NCBI GenBank assembly: GCA_022844225.1 | Contig: JALHMC010000002.1 | Span: forward strand, 1 to 64,000 | DNA length: 64,000 bases | Direction of reading: 5' to 3' | From: Hyphomicrobiaceae bacterium | GTDB lineage: Bacteria > Pseudomonadota > Alphaproteobacteria > Rhizobiales > Hyphomicrobiaceae | Shown: positions 37,028 through 45,714 of the stretch, piece by piece | How positions within the stretch are numbered: position 1 is the stretch's first letter | Layout of the letters: each line of letters opens with the position of its first letter | Made by a program: the position numbers and the translations under genes | The notes under the pieces: model-generated | Seen by the model: the letters and a program-made list of their open reading frames with translations, nothing else | Database searches by the model: none | Told to the model about the DNA's origin: nothing

Positions 37028-37831
37028 CTACTTGATCGGCTTCTCGTCGTCCCAGACCTTTTCGGGCATGGGCAATCCGGCCCACATCGAATCCGGCAGC
37101 GGGTCGATCGGCTTCACCCCGACGAAGTCGTCGAGGATCATCATCATCTGCCGAACGTGCTGTCCGGCGTGCCATGTCGTGCGCTCGAGAAAATCGTGCT
37201 TCGACTGCTTGGCGTAGTAGGTGTCGGCCTCGTCCTCGAAGTCGGTGTGCTGGCCCTGGGTTTCCCACCACTGCTTGAAGCGCCGCTCGACGTCGGCGCC
37301 GTAAGCGAGGATATCCGCCTTAGTGCACGCGTCCTCCGGCGCATTCCGACCGTAGGACGCCACGACCAGCGGGATTCCCTCGACCTCGTGCTCGAGCCAG
37401 GCGTCGACCACGTTGAAGGTATGCCACGCCAGGTTCGCGAACGACCGTGGCCGCCCTGGCACCTCGCGTTGCATCTGATCCTCGGGCATCTGCCCGAAGA
37501 ACCGCTGTTCGGCGACCAGGATGGTCTCGATCCGGCGCGCCAGCTCCTCCGGCGGCAGGATTGTCTGCTCGCCGATGTCGACGCCGACCAGTTCCGCCAC
37601 ATCACGCAGCGATTGTCCGTTCGCGTAGCGCTCGCCACGCGTCACGAGCGGCAGCATGCGCACGCCGAACGGCTTCATCTCGTCCCAGCCGGTCGGGTCT
37701 TCGACCACGTTGCGGGACACGAAATCGATATTGTGTCTGCCAAGGAACTCCTTGGTGCGGAGGCAGCTGGTTCAGCCAGGGTGCCAGTAGACGCGAACCT
37801 TGCCGTCCGCGGCAGTGGATGGAGCGGTCAT
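37028..37831 (-). CDS. Candidate selenoprotein: glutaredoxin-like (UxxC) fused to DinB domain
   Basis: Reading from ATG 37831 (GAGG six bases upstream), codon 20 is an in-frame TGA (37774-37772) and the frame then runs unbroken to a TAG at 37028, giving 267 residues. The first domain (about 11-85) is thioredoxin/glutaredoxin-like: VRVYWHPG, then TGA, then TSCLRTKEFL, with a cis-Pro in RMLPLVTRG (Pro61). The TGA is exactly where the first Cys of CxxC belongs, giving U20-T-S-C23. Residues about 95-235 are a DinB-like four-helix domain with metal His137, His221 and His225. A SECIS-like hairpin follows the TGA. Automatic calling would give only the DinB part from GTG 37720. The alternative is a nonsense mutation or sequencing error. 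Confidence 0.75.
37740..37755 (-). promoter_or_regulatory. SECIS-like hairpin downstream of the in-frame TGA
   Basis: On the coding (minus) strand, a perfect 6-bp stem CCAAGG/CCUUGG closes an AGUU tetraloop. Twenty-two bases lie between the TGA and the loop. A short second stem CUG/CAG can form below it with a one-sided bulge. Bacterial SECIS elements lie just after the UGA and carry a G among the first two loop bases, often followed by U, at a distance of about 16-37 nt. This hairpin meets those rules. Confidence 0.55.
37772..37774 (-). other. In-frame TGA, putative selenocysteine codon
   Basis: Codon 20 of the glutaredoxin-DinB gene is TGA (TCA on the top strand). Conserved thioredoxin-fold sequence precedes it and continues directly after it in the same frame, so readthrough rather than a new start is implied. 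Confidence 0.7.
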
Positions 37832-37943
37832 GTGTGCCTCGTGATTGAGATCGCAAGATTGAGAGATTACGGCTGTTCGGCGCGAACGACAACGCCCTCG
37901 GCCACGTGTCACTTAAGACCAGCCGAACGCGTCCTAGGCCCGC

Positions 37944-39676
37944 CTACTCCGCCGCCTCGGCCATCACCCCGGCCTTGGCCCCGCGCACCAGCCGGCCCGG
38001 CAGCTTGCCGGTGGCCTTACCTTCGCGGTTGACGACCTCGCCGGAGACAATGGTCGCCTCGTAGCCGTCAACCTTCTGGATCAGGCGCCGCCCGCCGCTC
38101 GGCAGGTCGTAGACGACTTCGGGCGCGTGCAATCTCAATCGGTCGAAGTCGATGACATTGATGTCCGCCTTCGCGCCCCGCCGGATCACGCCGCGGTCGT
38201 TGAGGCCGATGGCGCGGGCATTGTCGCTGGTTAGCCGCTTGATCGCCCAGGCGAGCGGCAGCTTCGGCCCTCGTGTCCGGTCGCGCGTCCAGTGCGTCAG
38301 CAGATAGGTGATGGCGCTCGCATCCGAGAGGATGCCGACATGCGCGCCGCCGTCGCCGAGGCCGATGAGCGCGTTCGGATGGCACATCATGTCGCGAACG
38401 GTGTCGAGCGTGCCGTAGGTGTAATTCGAGAGCGGCCGATAGAGGATCGCCTTGCCGCCCTTCTCGAGCAGCATGTCGTAGGCGACTTCGGCCGGATTGC
38501 GCCCTTCGCGTGCCGCCCGCGCCGCGACGCTGGTCTCGGCCGCCGGCTCGTAGTCGGGCGGGTCGCCGAGCGGGAAGATACGGTCCCACTTGGTGACGCG
38601 CCGCATCAGCGAGGCATCCTCGTCGGCCTCCGCGATTAGCCGGGCGCGGAACTCCGGATGCACCAGCCGCTTCATCCTTTCGGCGAAGGGGAGATCCTCG
38701 ACCTCTTTCCAGCTCGGCCGGCCGACGAACGGGTTCTGCGAGATCTCGAAGCCGAGCATGATGCCGGTCGGCCGCGTCAGTACCTGGCCCATGATCTGGA
38801 CCCCGGCCTTCTGCGCCTCCTCCATGCGCTGCATCAGCGAGCGCCATTCCTCCGGCTTGTTGTCGCGCTGCAGCACCGTAATCGACATCGGCCGTCCGGA
38901 CCGTTCGGCCAGCCGGCGCAGCAACGCCATCTCCTCCTCCGGCTCATCGAAGTCCGAGATCACCTGCAGCCAGCCGGCGCCTTCCTTTTTCAGCGCCATG
39001 GCGATCTCGCTCAGCTCCGCCTCGTCGGCCTTCAGCGTCGGAATCGGGATGCCGGCCTTGGTCTTGTGATTGAGCGTGCGCGATGTCGAAAAGCCGAGCG
39101 CGCCTGCCCGCACGCCCGCCGCCGCCAGTGCCGCCATCTTGGCGCGATCCTCGGCCGTCGCCGGCTCGCGATCGGCGCCGCGCTGGCCCATCACGTAGAC
39201 GCGCAACGCCGCGTGCGGCACCTGGGTCACCACGTCGAGGTCGTAGCGGCGGGCCTCGATGGCATCGAGATAGTCCTCGAAGCTCTGCCAGTTCCACGGC
39301 AGCCCTTCGGTCAGCACCACCTCGGGGATGTCCTCGACGCCTTCCATCAGCTTCACCAGCATGTCGCGCTGATCGGGCTTGCATGGCGCAAAACCGACGC
39401 CGCAGTTGCCGATCACCGCCGTCGTCACACCGTTCCACGACGACGGCGTGATTGGCTCGACCAAGTCACTTGCGCATCGTAGTGCGTGTGCAGGTCGACG
39501 AAACCCGGCGTGACGAGCTTGCCTTTGGCGTCGATCTCCTCGCGGCCTTGGCCGGCCACCGCGCCCACAGCGCTGATGCGGCCGTCATCGATCGCGACGT
39601 CAGCCGCGTAGGGCTCTGCCCCGGTCCCGTCGACCACCGTGCCACCGCGTATGACGAGATCATGCCTGTCTGCCAT
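37944..39676 (-). pseudogene. N-acyl-D-amino-acid deacylase / amidohydrolase, frameshifted
   Basis: Together two frames encode a protein of about 577 residues of the D-aminoacylase branch of the amidohydrolase superfamily, which removes N-acyl groups from D-amino acids. The N-terminal part (ATG 39676, after GGAGGAAA) reads MADRHDLVIRGGTVVDGTGA up to the metal motif LHTHYDAQVTW and ends at a stop at 39425. The rest (PITPSSWNGVTTAVIGNCG onward to 37944) continues in another frame. One base appears to be missing near 39460. All other parts look intact, so this may be a recent mutation or a sequencing error. The C-terminal piece alone would lack the HxH metal site. Confidence 0.8.
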
Positions 39677-39808
39677 GACGTTTCCTCCGGCTTGCCGTTC
39701 TGTGCTGGTATGCCAGGATGATGAGCGTAGGACAGGAATTCCGTCGGCGCCAACTGTTCGAGCCGCATCGTTCGCGCAACGCGCCATTTGGCACGAGGCA
39801 ACGCAACC

Positions 39809-40747
39809 ATGGCTTTCGACCTGCACCCCGAAATGCTCCCGCTCATCGCCGAGCGAGAGAAGCTGCCTCCCGCGACCGAGTTGGCGGATATCCGGCGCAA
39901 CTGGTCGCTCTACGCCAAGGCGAGTTGGGTCCCACCACCCGCAGGCATGGAGGTCGAGGACCGCACAGTCCCGGCGCGTGACGGTCACGCCATTCCCGTT
40001 CGCGTCTACACGCCCGCCGGCGGGGGCACGGGGGCTGGTCTCGCCTATTTCCATGGTGGCGGCTTCGTGAAAGGCGACCCGGAGTCCAGCGACACCACCG
40101 GCTGGGGGCTCGCCGACGAGACCGGCGCCGTCACGGTCAGCGTCGACTATCGCCTCGCCCCCGAGCACAAGTATCCAACCGCGCTCAATGACTGCGCCGA
40201 TGTCTTGATGGACATGCACGACAACCCAAATGCCTACGGCGTCGACTCCGACCGTCTCGGCGTGGTCGGCGACAGCGCGGGGGGAAATCTGGCGGCGGCG
40301 ACCGCACTCTGGGCGCGGCAGAGCGGCCAACCCTCGTTGCGCTGCCAGGGCCTGATCTACCCGTGCCTCGTCGACCGGCTCATCGCCGACGCCTACGCGC
40401 GCAATGCCGACGCACCGGGCCTGACCACCGCGAGCATGCGCGGCTACTGGCGAGACTATCTTGGCGAGGAGAACGCGGGACGCTCCACGGACCCGCTGGC
40501 GACACCGCTCGTCGCGGATGACCTTTCGAATTTGCCGCCCGCCTACATTCTCGTCGCCGAGTACGATCCCCTTATCGACGACGGCGTTGCCTACGCCCAG
40601 AAGCTGATCGCGGCCGGCGTCGAGACCGGCTTCTATCGCGCCGATCGCATGATCCACGGCTTTATCCGGCGTCGCATCCACGGGCGCATCTGTGGCAACG
40701 CGTTCCGTGCCATGACGAGCTTCCTGAAGGCAAAGCTCGAGGATTGA
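39809..40747 (+). CDS. HSL-family alpha/beta hydrolase (esterase/lipase)
   Basis: This 312-residue esterase belongs to the hormone-sensitive-lipase family. It has the oxyanion motif FHGGGFVKGD, the nucleophile elbow GDSAGGN (G-x-S-x-G type), the Asp in AEYDPLIDDG and the catalytic His in MIHGF. The ATG at 39809 was chosen because GAGG lies ten bases upstream and family members begin with a similar helical cap (ATELADIRRNW). It is divergent from the broken deacylase and convergent with spoVR. The natural ester is unknown. Confidence 0.87.
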   Translation: MAFDLHPEMLPLIAEREKLPPATELADIRRNWSLYAKASWVPPPAGMEVEDRTVPARDGHAIPVRVYTPAGGGTGAGLAYFHGGGFVKGDPESSDTTGWGLADETGAVTVSVDYRLAPEHKYPTALNDCADVLMDMHDNPNAYGVDSDRLGVVGDSAGGNLAAATALWARQSGQPSLRCQGLIYPCLVDRLIADAYARNADAPGLTTASMRGYWRDYLGEENAGRSTDPLATPLVADDLSNLPPAYILVAEYDPLIDDGVAYAQKLIAAGVETGFYRADRMIHGFIRRRIHGRICGNAFRAMTSFLKAKLED

Positions 40748-40792
40748 AGAAAGAGGTTTTACCCAACCCTCACAGAACTCGCGCGGGTTGCT

Positions 40793-42331
40793 TCATGGCA
40801 GCGGCAACGTCTCGTGCTCGCGGATCTTCCGCCCAGTTGCGGCATCCTGCTCCACGAGACGAACCCGGTAGCCCCATAACCGCGCTACATGCATCAGCGT
40901 GCGATCGCATTCTTCCTTGTCGAGGAGAATGCCGTCGCGCACGAAATGCGTGAGTACCAGTCGGCGGCTTCCCGCGAGGTCCGCATCCGTCACCTGAATA
41001 TCAGGGTCTTGTGTCGACACGTCGTACTGGCGGGCGAGCATACGCCTGACTTTGCGGTAGCCCTGTTCGTCGTGAATCGCCTCCACTCGCATCGCCGGGT
41101 TGTCGGCGTCGTTCTTCAGGTGGAACAGCCGGAAATCGCGCATCACCTTTGGTGACAGGAACTGCAGGATGAAGCTCTCGTCGCGGTAGTTGGCCCAGGC
41201 CTCGCGCAGCGTTCCCATCGGGTCCTGATTGCCCGCGAAATCGGGGAACCAGCGCATATCCTCATCGCTGGGCTCGAGGCAGATGCGCTTGATATCGCGC
41301 ATCATGGCGTAACCAAGCGCGTACGGATTGAGGCCGCTGTAGTGCTTCTCGTTGAAGCCGGGCTGATAGACGACCGCCGCATGCATGTGCGCGAACTCGA
41401 GCATCGAGCCCTCGGTCACTTGGCCCTTCTCGTACATACGATTCATGATCTCGTAGTGGCAGAAGGTGGCGCAGCCCTCGTTCATCACCTTCGTCTGCCG
41501 CTGCGGATAGAAATACTGCGACAGCACGCGCACGATCCGGATCAGCTCACGCTTCCAGCCATCGAGCTTCGGCGCGTTCTTCTCGAGGAAATAGAGAATG
41601 TTCTCCTCGGGCAGCAGCAGTGCGCGCTGCTCGGCCCTGTTCTCGTCCGTCCGCTCCTCCTCCTTCTTGGGTGCATTGGGGAGCGTTCGCCACAACTCGT
41701 TGTAGATCTCGATTTCGTAGTCGCGCCGCGCCTGCTCGCGCTCGCGCTCCTTCCTCGGATCGAAACGGCGACGCGCACCGGCCGTGCGGCTCACGCCCTG
41801 GTTCATCAGCGCGTGTGCCGCATCGAGCACGGCCTCGACCGGCCCGAGGCCGACCTTTTCCTCGCACTCCGCGACGAAGCGCTTGGCGAACGCCAGATAT
41901 TCGAGAATGGCGTCGGCCTGGGTCCACTGCTTGAACAGGTAGTTGTTCTTGAAGAAGTGGTTATGCCCCATGGCCGCGTGCGCCATCACGAGGCACTGCA
42001 TCGTCATGGAGTTTTCCTCCATGATGTAGTTGATGCAGGGATCGGAATTGATGACGATCTCGAAGGCGAGACTGCGCGCGCCCTTCTTGTACATCATCTC
42101 GTCGCGGGCGAAGCGCTTGCCGAACGACCAGTGACGGTACATCTGCGGCATGCCGATCGATGAATAGGCATCGAGCATCTGCTCGGCCGTGATCACCTCG
42201 ATCTGGTTCTTGTAGAGACTGAGTCCCATCTCACCGACGCCGATCTCCTCGATCGCATCGTAGGTCCGTCCGATCAGCTCGAAGTTCCATTCGGGCCCAT
42301 CGAAAAGCGGCTTGTTCGCAAGCGCGACCAT
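40793..42331 (-). CDS. SpoVR family protein (YcgB-like)
   Basis: This 512-residue protein is a SpoVR/YcgB family member with characteristic stretches such as YSSIGMPQMYRHWSFGKRF, NEGCATFCHYEIMNRMYE and LNPYALGYAMMRDIKRI. In Bacillus, SpoVR takes part in spore cortex formation; in proteobacteria it is co-expressed with PrkA and YeaH in starvation and stationary phase, and its biochemical role is not settled. Start ATG 42331 has AAGGAG upstream and lies 24 bases after the yeaH stop, so it is the third gene of the prkA-yeaH-spoVR module. Confidence 0.93.
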   Translation of the reverse strand: MVALANKPLFDGPEWNFELIGRTYDAIEEIGVGEMGLSLYKNQIEVITAEQMLDAYSSIGMPQMYRHWSFGKRFARDEMMYKKGARSLAFEIVINSDPCINYIMEENSMTMQCLVMAHAAMGHNHFFKNNYLFKQWTQADAILEYLAFAKRFVAECEEKVGLGPVEAVLDAAHALMNQGVSRTAGARRRFDPRKEREREQARRDYEIEIYNELWRTLPNAPKKEEERTDENRAEQRALLLPEENILYFLEKNAPKLDGWKRELIRIVRVLSQYFYPQRQTKVMNEGCATFCHYEIMNRMYEKGQVTEGSMLEFAHMHAAVVYQPGFNEKHYSGLNPYALGYAMMRDIKRICLEPSDEDMRWFPDFAGNQDPMGTLREAWANYRDESFILQFLSPKVMRDFRLFHLKNDADNPAMRVEAIHDEQGYRKVRRMLARQYDVSTQDPDIQVTDADLAGSRRLVLTHFVRDGILLDKEECDRTLMHVARLWGYRVRLVEQDAATGRKIREHETLPLP

Positions 42332-42355
42332 GCTTCGGGTCTCCTTGTTCGGCCC

Positions 42356-43633
42356 TCAGGCGCTGGCCGAGCTCGAGAAAAGCTCGTGAAAGACGGGGAA
42401 GATTTCGCCGGGATTGGTCACCCGACGCATGGCGAAATGCTTGTGTCGCTGCGCAAGCTCGGAATAGCCGTGCCAAACTATCGTCTCGCCGGGTCCCGAA
42501 TGCTCACTGACCTCGATGTAGGCGAAGTATTGGCTCGCGGGTAGCAGGGCATTTTCGACCAGCTCGATGCAATGGCCCATGTCGTCCGGGATGTTGTCGC
42601 CGTCCGAGGCCTGGGCCGCATAAATGTTCCAGTCGGCCGGCGAATACCGCTCCTTGACGATCCGATCCATCTCCTCGAGCGCCGTCGAGATAACAGTCCC
42701 GCCGGTCTCCACGCCCCGGAAAAACGTCTCTTCGTCCACCTCGGCCGCCGTCGACGTATGCCGAATGAAGACGACGTGCACCTCCTTGTAGTGGCGCGAC
42801 AGGAAAACGTGCAGCAGCATGAAGAAGCGCTTGGCAAGTTCCTTCAGGTTCTCCGTCATCGACGCCGAAGCATCCATCATGCAGAACATGACCGCCTGCG
42901 TCGTCGGGCGCGCCACCTTGTCGAAACGATTGTACTGCAGATCGATCGGATCGACGTAGGCGATGGTCTGGCGCATGCGGGTCATCCGCGCCAGGCGTGC
43001 CTTCAGCTCAGCGATCAACACCTCGTTGGGCGGCGTCTCGGCCTCGTGTCGGGCGATCTCCTCCTCGAGTCGCGCCATGTCCTCGGTTTTCGGCCGCTTC
43101 AGCGCAATGCGCCGCGCGAGGCTCCGCCGCAGTGTCCGGATACGTGCCAGCTTCGCGGGTGGACCGTCGGACGTAAAGCCAGCGCGCTGCGGCAAGGGGT
43201 TCTTCAGGTCCTTGAGCCGATTCTTTACGAGGTTCGGGAGCTTCAGATCCTCGAAGAACACCTCGAGGAACTCGTCCTTCGACAGCGTGAAGACGAAATC
43301 GTCTTCGCCCGATCCGTCGGCGCTCGCCTTGCCGCCGCGGCCGCCACCACCGCCGCCCTGCGGCTTCGGGATGAGATCGCCGGCCTTGTAGTCCTGGTTG
43401 CCGGGCAGCACGTAATCGCGCACGCCGCCGTCGCGACCGTGGTTGAATGACGGCTCGCGCACGCTCTTGGAACGAATGGTGATCTTCTCCGAGCCCTCGA
43501 CCTCCGTGACCTTCCGCTTCTTGAGCGCGTCCTTGACCGCATCGCGGATGTCGGCCTTCGCGCGCCGGACGAAACGCTGGCGATTGCCGAGGCTCTTGGA
43601 TTTCGGGTTCAGGCGGCGATCAACGATGTTCAT
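42356..43633 (-). CDS. YeaH/YhbH family protein (DUF444, UPF0229)
   Basis: This 425-residue protein belongs to DUF444, a family with a von Willebrand A-like domain in its second half (CMMDASASMTENLKELAKRFF resembles a DxSxS metal site). A glycine-rich linker lies near residue 95. It is the standard partner of the PrkA kinase and SpoVR proteins. The start ATG at 43633 opens the conserved MNIVDRRLNPKSKSLGNRQR segment. It is placed 134 bases after the prkA stop and 24 bases before spoVR. Confidence 0.92.
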   Translation of the reverse strand: MNIVDRRLNPKSKSLGNRQRFVRRAKADIRDAVKDALKKRKVTEVEGSEKITIRSKSVREPSFNHGRDGGVRDYVLPGNQDYKAGDLIPKPQGGGGGGRGGKASADGSGEDDFVFTLSKDEFLEVFFEDLKLPNLVKNRLKDLKNPLPQRAGFTSDGPPAKLARIRTLRRSLARRIALKRPKTEDMARLEEEIARHEAETPPNEVLIAELKARLARMTRMRQTIAYVDPIDLQYNRFDKVARPTTQAVMFCMMDASASMTENLKELAKRFFMLLHVFLSRHYKEVHVVFIRHTSTAAEVDEETFFRGVETGGTVISTALEEMDRIVKERYSPADWNIYAAQASDGDNIPDDMGHCIELVENALLPASQYFAYIEVSEHSGPGETIVWHGYSELAQRHKHFAMRRVTNPGEIFPVFHELFSSSASA

Positions 43634-43671
43634 GGAGAGCACAGCTCCGCTTCGCAAGGGAGACGGCAGTA

Positions 43672-43761
43672 GGCAATAGGCGGTCGGGACGAGCAAGCAG
43701 CACGTGACTGCCGTATCCTCGGCACCCCGCTGCCTAAGCCAATTGCCCTACCGCCTATCGC
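43672..43761. repeat. Inverted repeat between prkA and yeaH
   Basis: Two 16-base copies, 43672-43687 and 43746-43761, are inverted relative to each other with two mismatches (core GGCRATAGGCGGT). They can fold into a long hairpin within the 134-base prkA-yeaH spacer. It could attenuate or process the transcript, or be a dispersed palindromic repeat. Confidence 0.4.
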
Positions 43762-43767
43762 CTCGTA

Positions 43768-45714
43768 TCAACCAGCCTTCTTCACCCGCATGTACCACTC
43801 GACGAGACGGCGCACCTGGCGCTGCGTGTAGCCGCGAGACACCATCCGCTCGACGAAATCGTGATGCTTCCTCTCGGAGTCGGAGTCGCGTTTGGCACCG
43901 AACGAAATCACCGGCAGCAGATCCTCGACCTGACTGAACATGCGCCGCTCGATGACATCGCGGATCTTCTCGTAGCTCGTCCAATCCGGGTTCTTGCCCC
44001 CGTTACGGGCGCGAGCCCGCAGGGAGAACTTGACCACCTCGTAGCGGAAGTCCTTGGGATTGGCGATCCCTGCCGGCTTCTCGATCTTGGACAATTCCTG
44101 ATCGAGCAATTCGCGGCTCATCAGCTGGCCCGTGTCGGGATCCTTGAAGTCGTGATCCTCGATCCAAGAGTCGGCATAGGCCACGTACCGATCGAAAAGG
44201 TTCTGCCCGTAGTCGTTGTAGCTCTCGAGATAGGCTTTCTGGATCTCGTTCCCGACGAACTCGGCGTAGCGCGGTGCCAACTCCTCCTTGATGAACTCGA
44301 GATAGCGACTTTCCGTGTCTTCTGGCATCTGCTCGCGCTTAATGGATTGCTCCAGCACGAACATCAGGTGGACGGGATCAGCACCGATCTCGTGACTGTC
44401 GAAATTGAACGTCTCCGACAGGATCTTGTAGGCAAAGCGCGTCGAGGCGCCGTCCATGCCCTCCGTTACGCCCGCGGCGTCGCGGTATTCCTGCATGGTG
44501 CGCGCTTGAGGATCGGTGTCCTTGAGGCTGTCGCCATCGTAGACGCGCATCTTCGAATAGAGCTGCGAGTTCTCGTGCTCCTTGAGACGCGAGAGGACCG
44601 AGAACTGCGCCAGCATCTCGAGCGTGAACGGCGCACACGGCGCGTTCGCCAACTCCGACGCCTTCATCAGCTTCTCGTAGATCTGCCGCTCCTCCTGAAC
44701 GCGCAGGCAGTAGGGGACCTTGATCACGCAGATTCGATCGAGGAACGCCTCGTTGGTACGATTGGCGCGAAACGACTGCCACTCGCTCTCGTTGGAGTGA
44801 GCGACGATGATGCCCTGGTAGGGAATTGCGCCAACGTTCTCGGTTCCGACATAGGTCCGGTCCTGCGTCGCCGTCAACAGCGGATGGAGCATCTTGAGCG
44901 GCGCCTTGAACATCTCGACGAATTCGAGCAGCCCTTGCGTCGTCCGGTTGAGGCCGCCCGAGTAGGAATATGCGTCGGCGTCGTTCTGGCCGTAGTGCTC
45001 GAGCTTGCGGATATCCACCTTGCCTACGAGGGCCGAGATGTCCTGGTTGTTCTCGTCGCCTGGCTCGGTTTTCGCGATTGCGATCTGCCGGAGCTTGGAG
45101 GGGTAGAGTTTGACGACCGTGAACTTCGAGATGTCACCGCCGAACTCGTCCAGCCGCTTCACGGCCCACGGGCTGATGAAGCCCGTCAGCGCCCGGCGGG
45201 GCAGCTGGTACTTCTCCTCGAGCATCTGTCCCATGGTATCGGGATTGAACAGACCTAGAGGACTCTCGAAGATCGGGCTGATCTCGTCGCCGGCCTTCAA
45301 CACGTAAATCGGGCACTTCTCCATCAAATCCTTCAGCCGCTCCGCAAGCGACGACTTACCGCCGCCAACCGGACCGAGCAGGTAGAGGATCTGCTTGCGT
45401 TCCTCGAGTCCCTGCGCCGCGTGCCGGAAGTAACCGACGATGCGCTCGATTGTCTCCTCGAGACCGTAGAAGTCCGCAAAGGCCGGATAGACCTTGATCG
45501 TCCGGTTCATGAAGATGCGGCCAAGTCGCGGGTCGTCCGCTGTATTGACCACGCGTGGCTCGCCGATCGCGGTCAGCATCCGCTCTGCGGCGCTGGCGTA
45601 CATCGTTGGGTCCTTGCTGCACCCCTCGAGGTACTCCCGTATCGACATCACGACCTGCTTCTGGCGGTCGTAGGTCTGAGAGTAGAGGTCGAAGATCTCG
45701 CTGCCCGTCGCCAT
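43768..45714 (-). CDS. prkA: PrkA-type serine protein kinase / AAA+ ATPase
   Basis: This 648-residue protein is the PrkA/YeaG stress kinase. It has an AAA+ core with Walker A GPVGGGKSSLAERL and a C-terminal PrkA kinase-like domain (VHLMFVLEQSIKREQ). It opens in the family-typical way (SEIFDLYSQTYDRQKQ). In E. coli the homologue is induced by nitrogen starvation and stress and is encoded with yeaH; recent work also reports protease activity in some PrkA proteins. Here it leads the prkA-yeaH-spoVR module. A long upstream region (45715-46445) holds a weak EcfG-like promoter candidate. Confidence 0.94.
   Translation of the reverse strand: MATGSEIFDLYSQTYDRQKQVVMSIREYLEGCSKDPTMYASAAERMLTAIGEPRVVNTADDPRLGRIFMNRTIKVYPAFADFYGLEETIERIVGYFRHAAQGLEERKQILYLLGPVGGGKSSLAERLKDLMEKCPIYVLKAGDEISPIFESPLGLFNPDTMGQMLEEKYQLPRRALTGFISPWAVKRLDEFGGDISKFTVVKLYPSKLRQIAIAKTEPGDENNQDISALVGKVDIRKLEHYGQNDADAYSYSGGLNRTTQGLLEFVEMFKAPLKMLHPLLTATQDRTYVGTENVGAIPYQGIIVAHSNESEWQSFRANRTNEAFLDRICVIKVPYCLRVQEERQIYEKLMKASELANAPCAPFTLEMLAQFSVLSRLKEHENSQLYSKMRVYDGDSLKDTDPQARTMQEYRDAAGVTEGMDGASTRFAYKILSETFNFDSHEIGADPVHLMFVLEQSIKREQMPEDTESRYLEFIKEELAPRYAEFVGNEIQKAYLESYNDYGQNLFDRYVAYADSWIEDHDFKDPDTGQLMSRELLDQELSKIEKPAGIANPKDFRYEVVKFSLRARARNGGKNPDWTSYEKIRDVIERRMFSQVEDLLPVISFGAKRDSDSERKHHDFVERMVSRGYTQRQVRRLVEWYMRVKKAG

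Noticed and set aside
37028..37720. Stand-alone DinB protein starting at GTG 37720
   Set aside because: It would discard the redox motif, which continues in frame across the TGA; it has no convincing ribosome site and begins inside the glutaredoxin fold.
37944..39464. Complete deacylase starting at TTG 39464
   Set aside because: It would lack the HxH metal-binding motif encoded just upstream in another frame, so the product would be incomplete.
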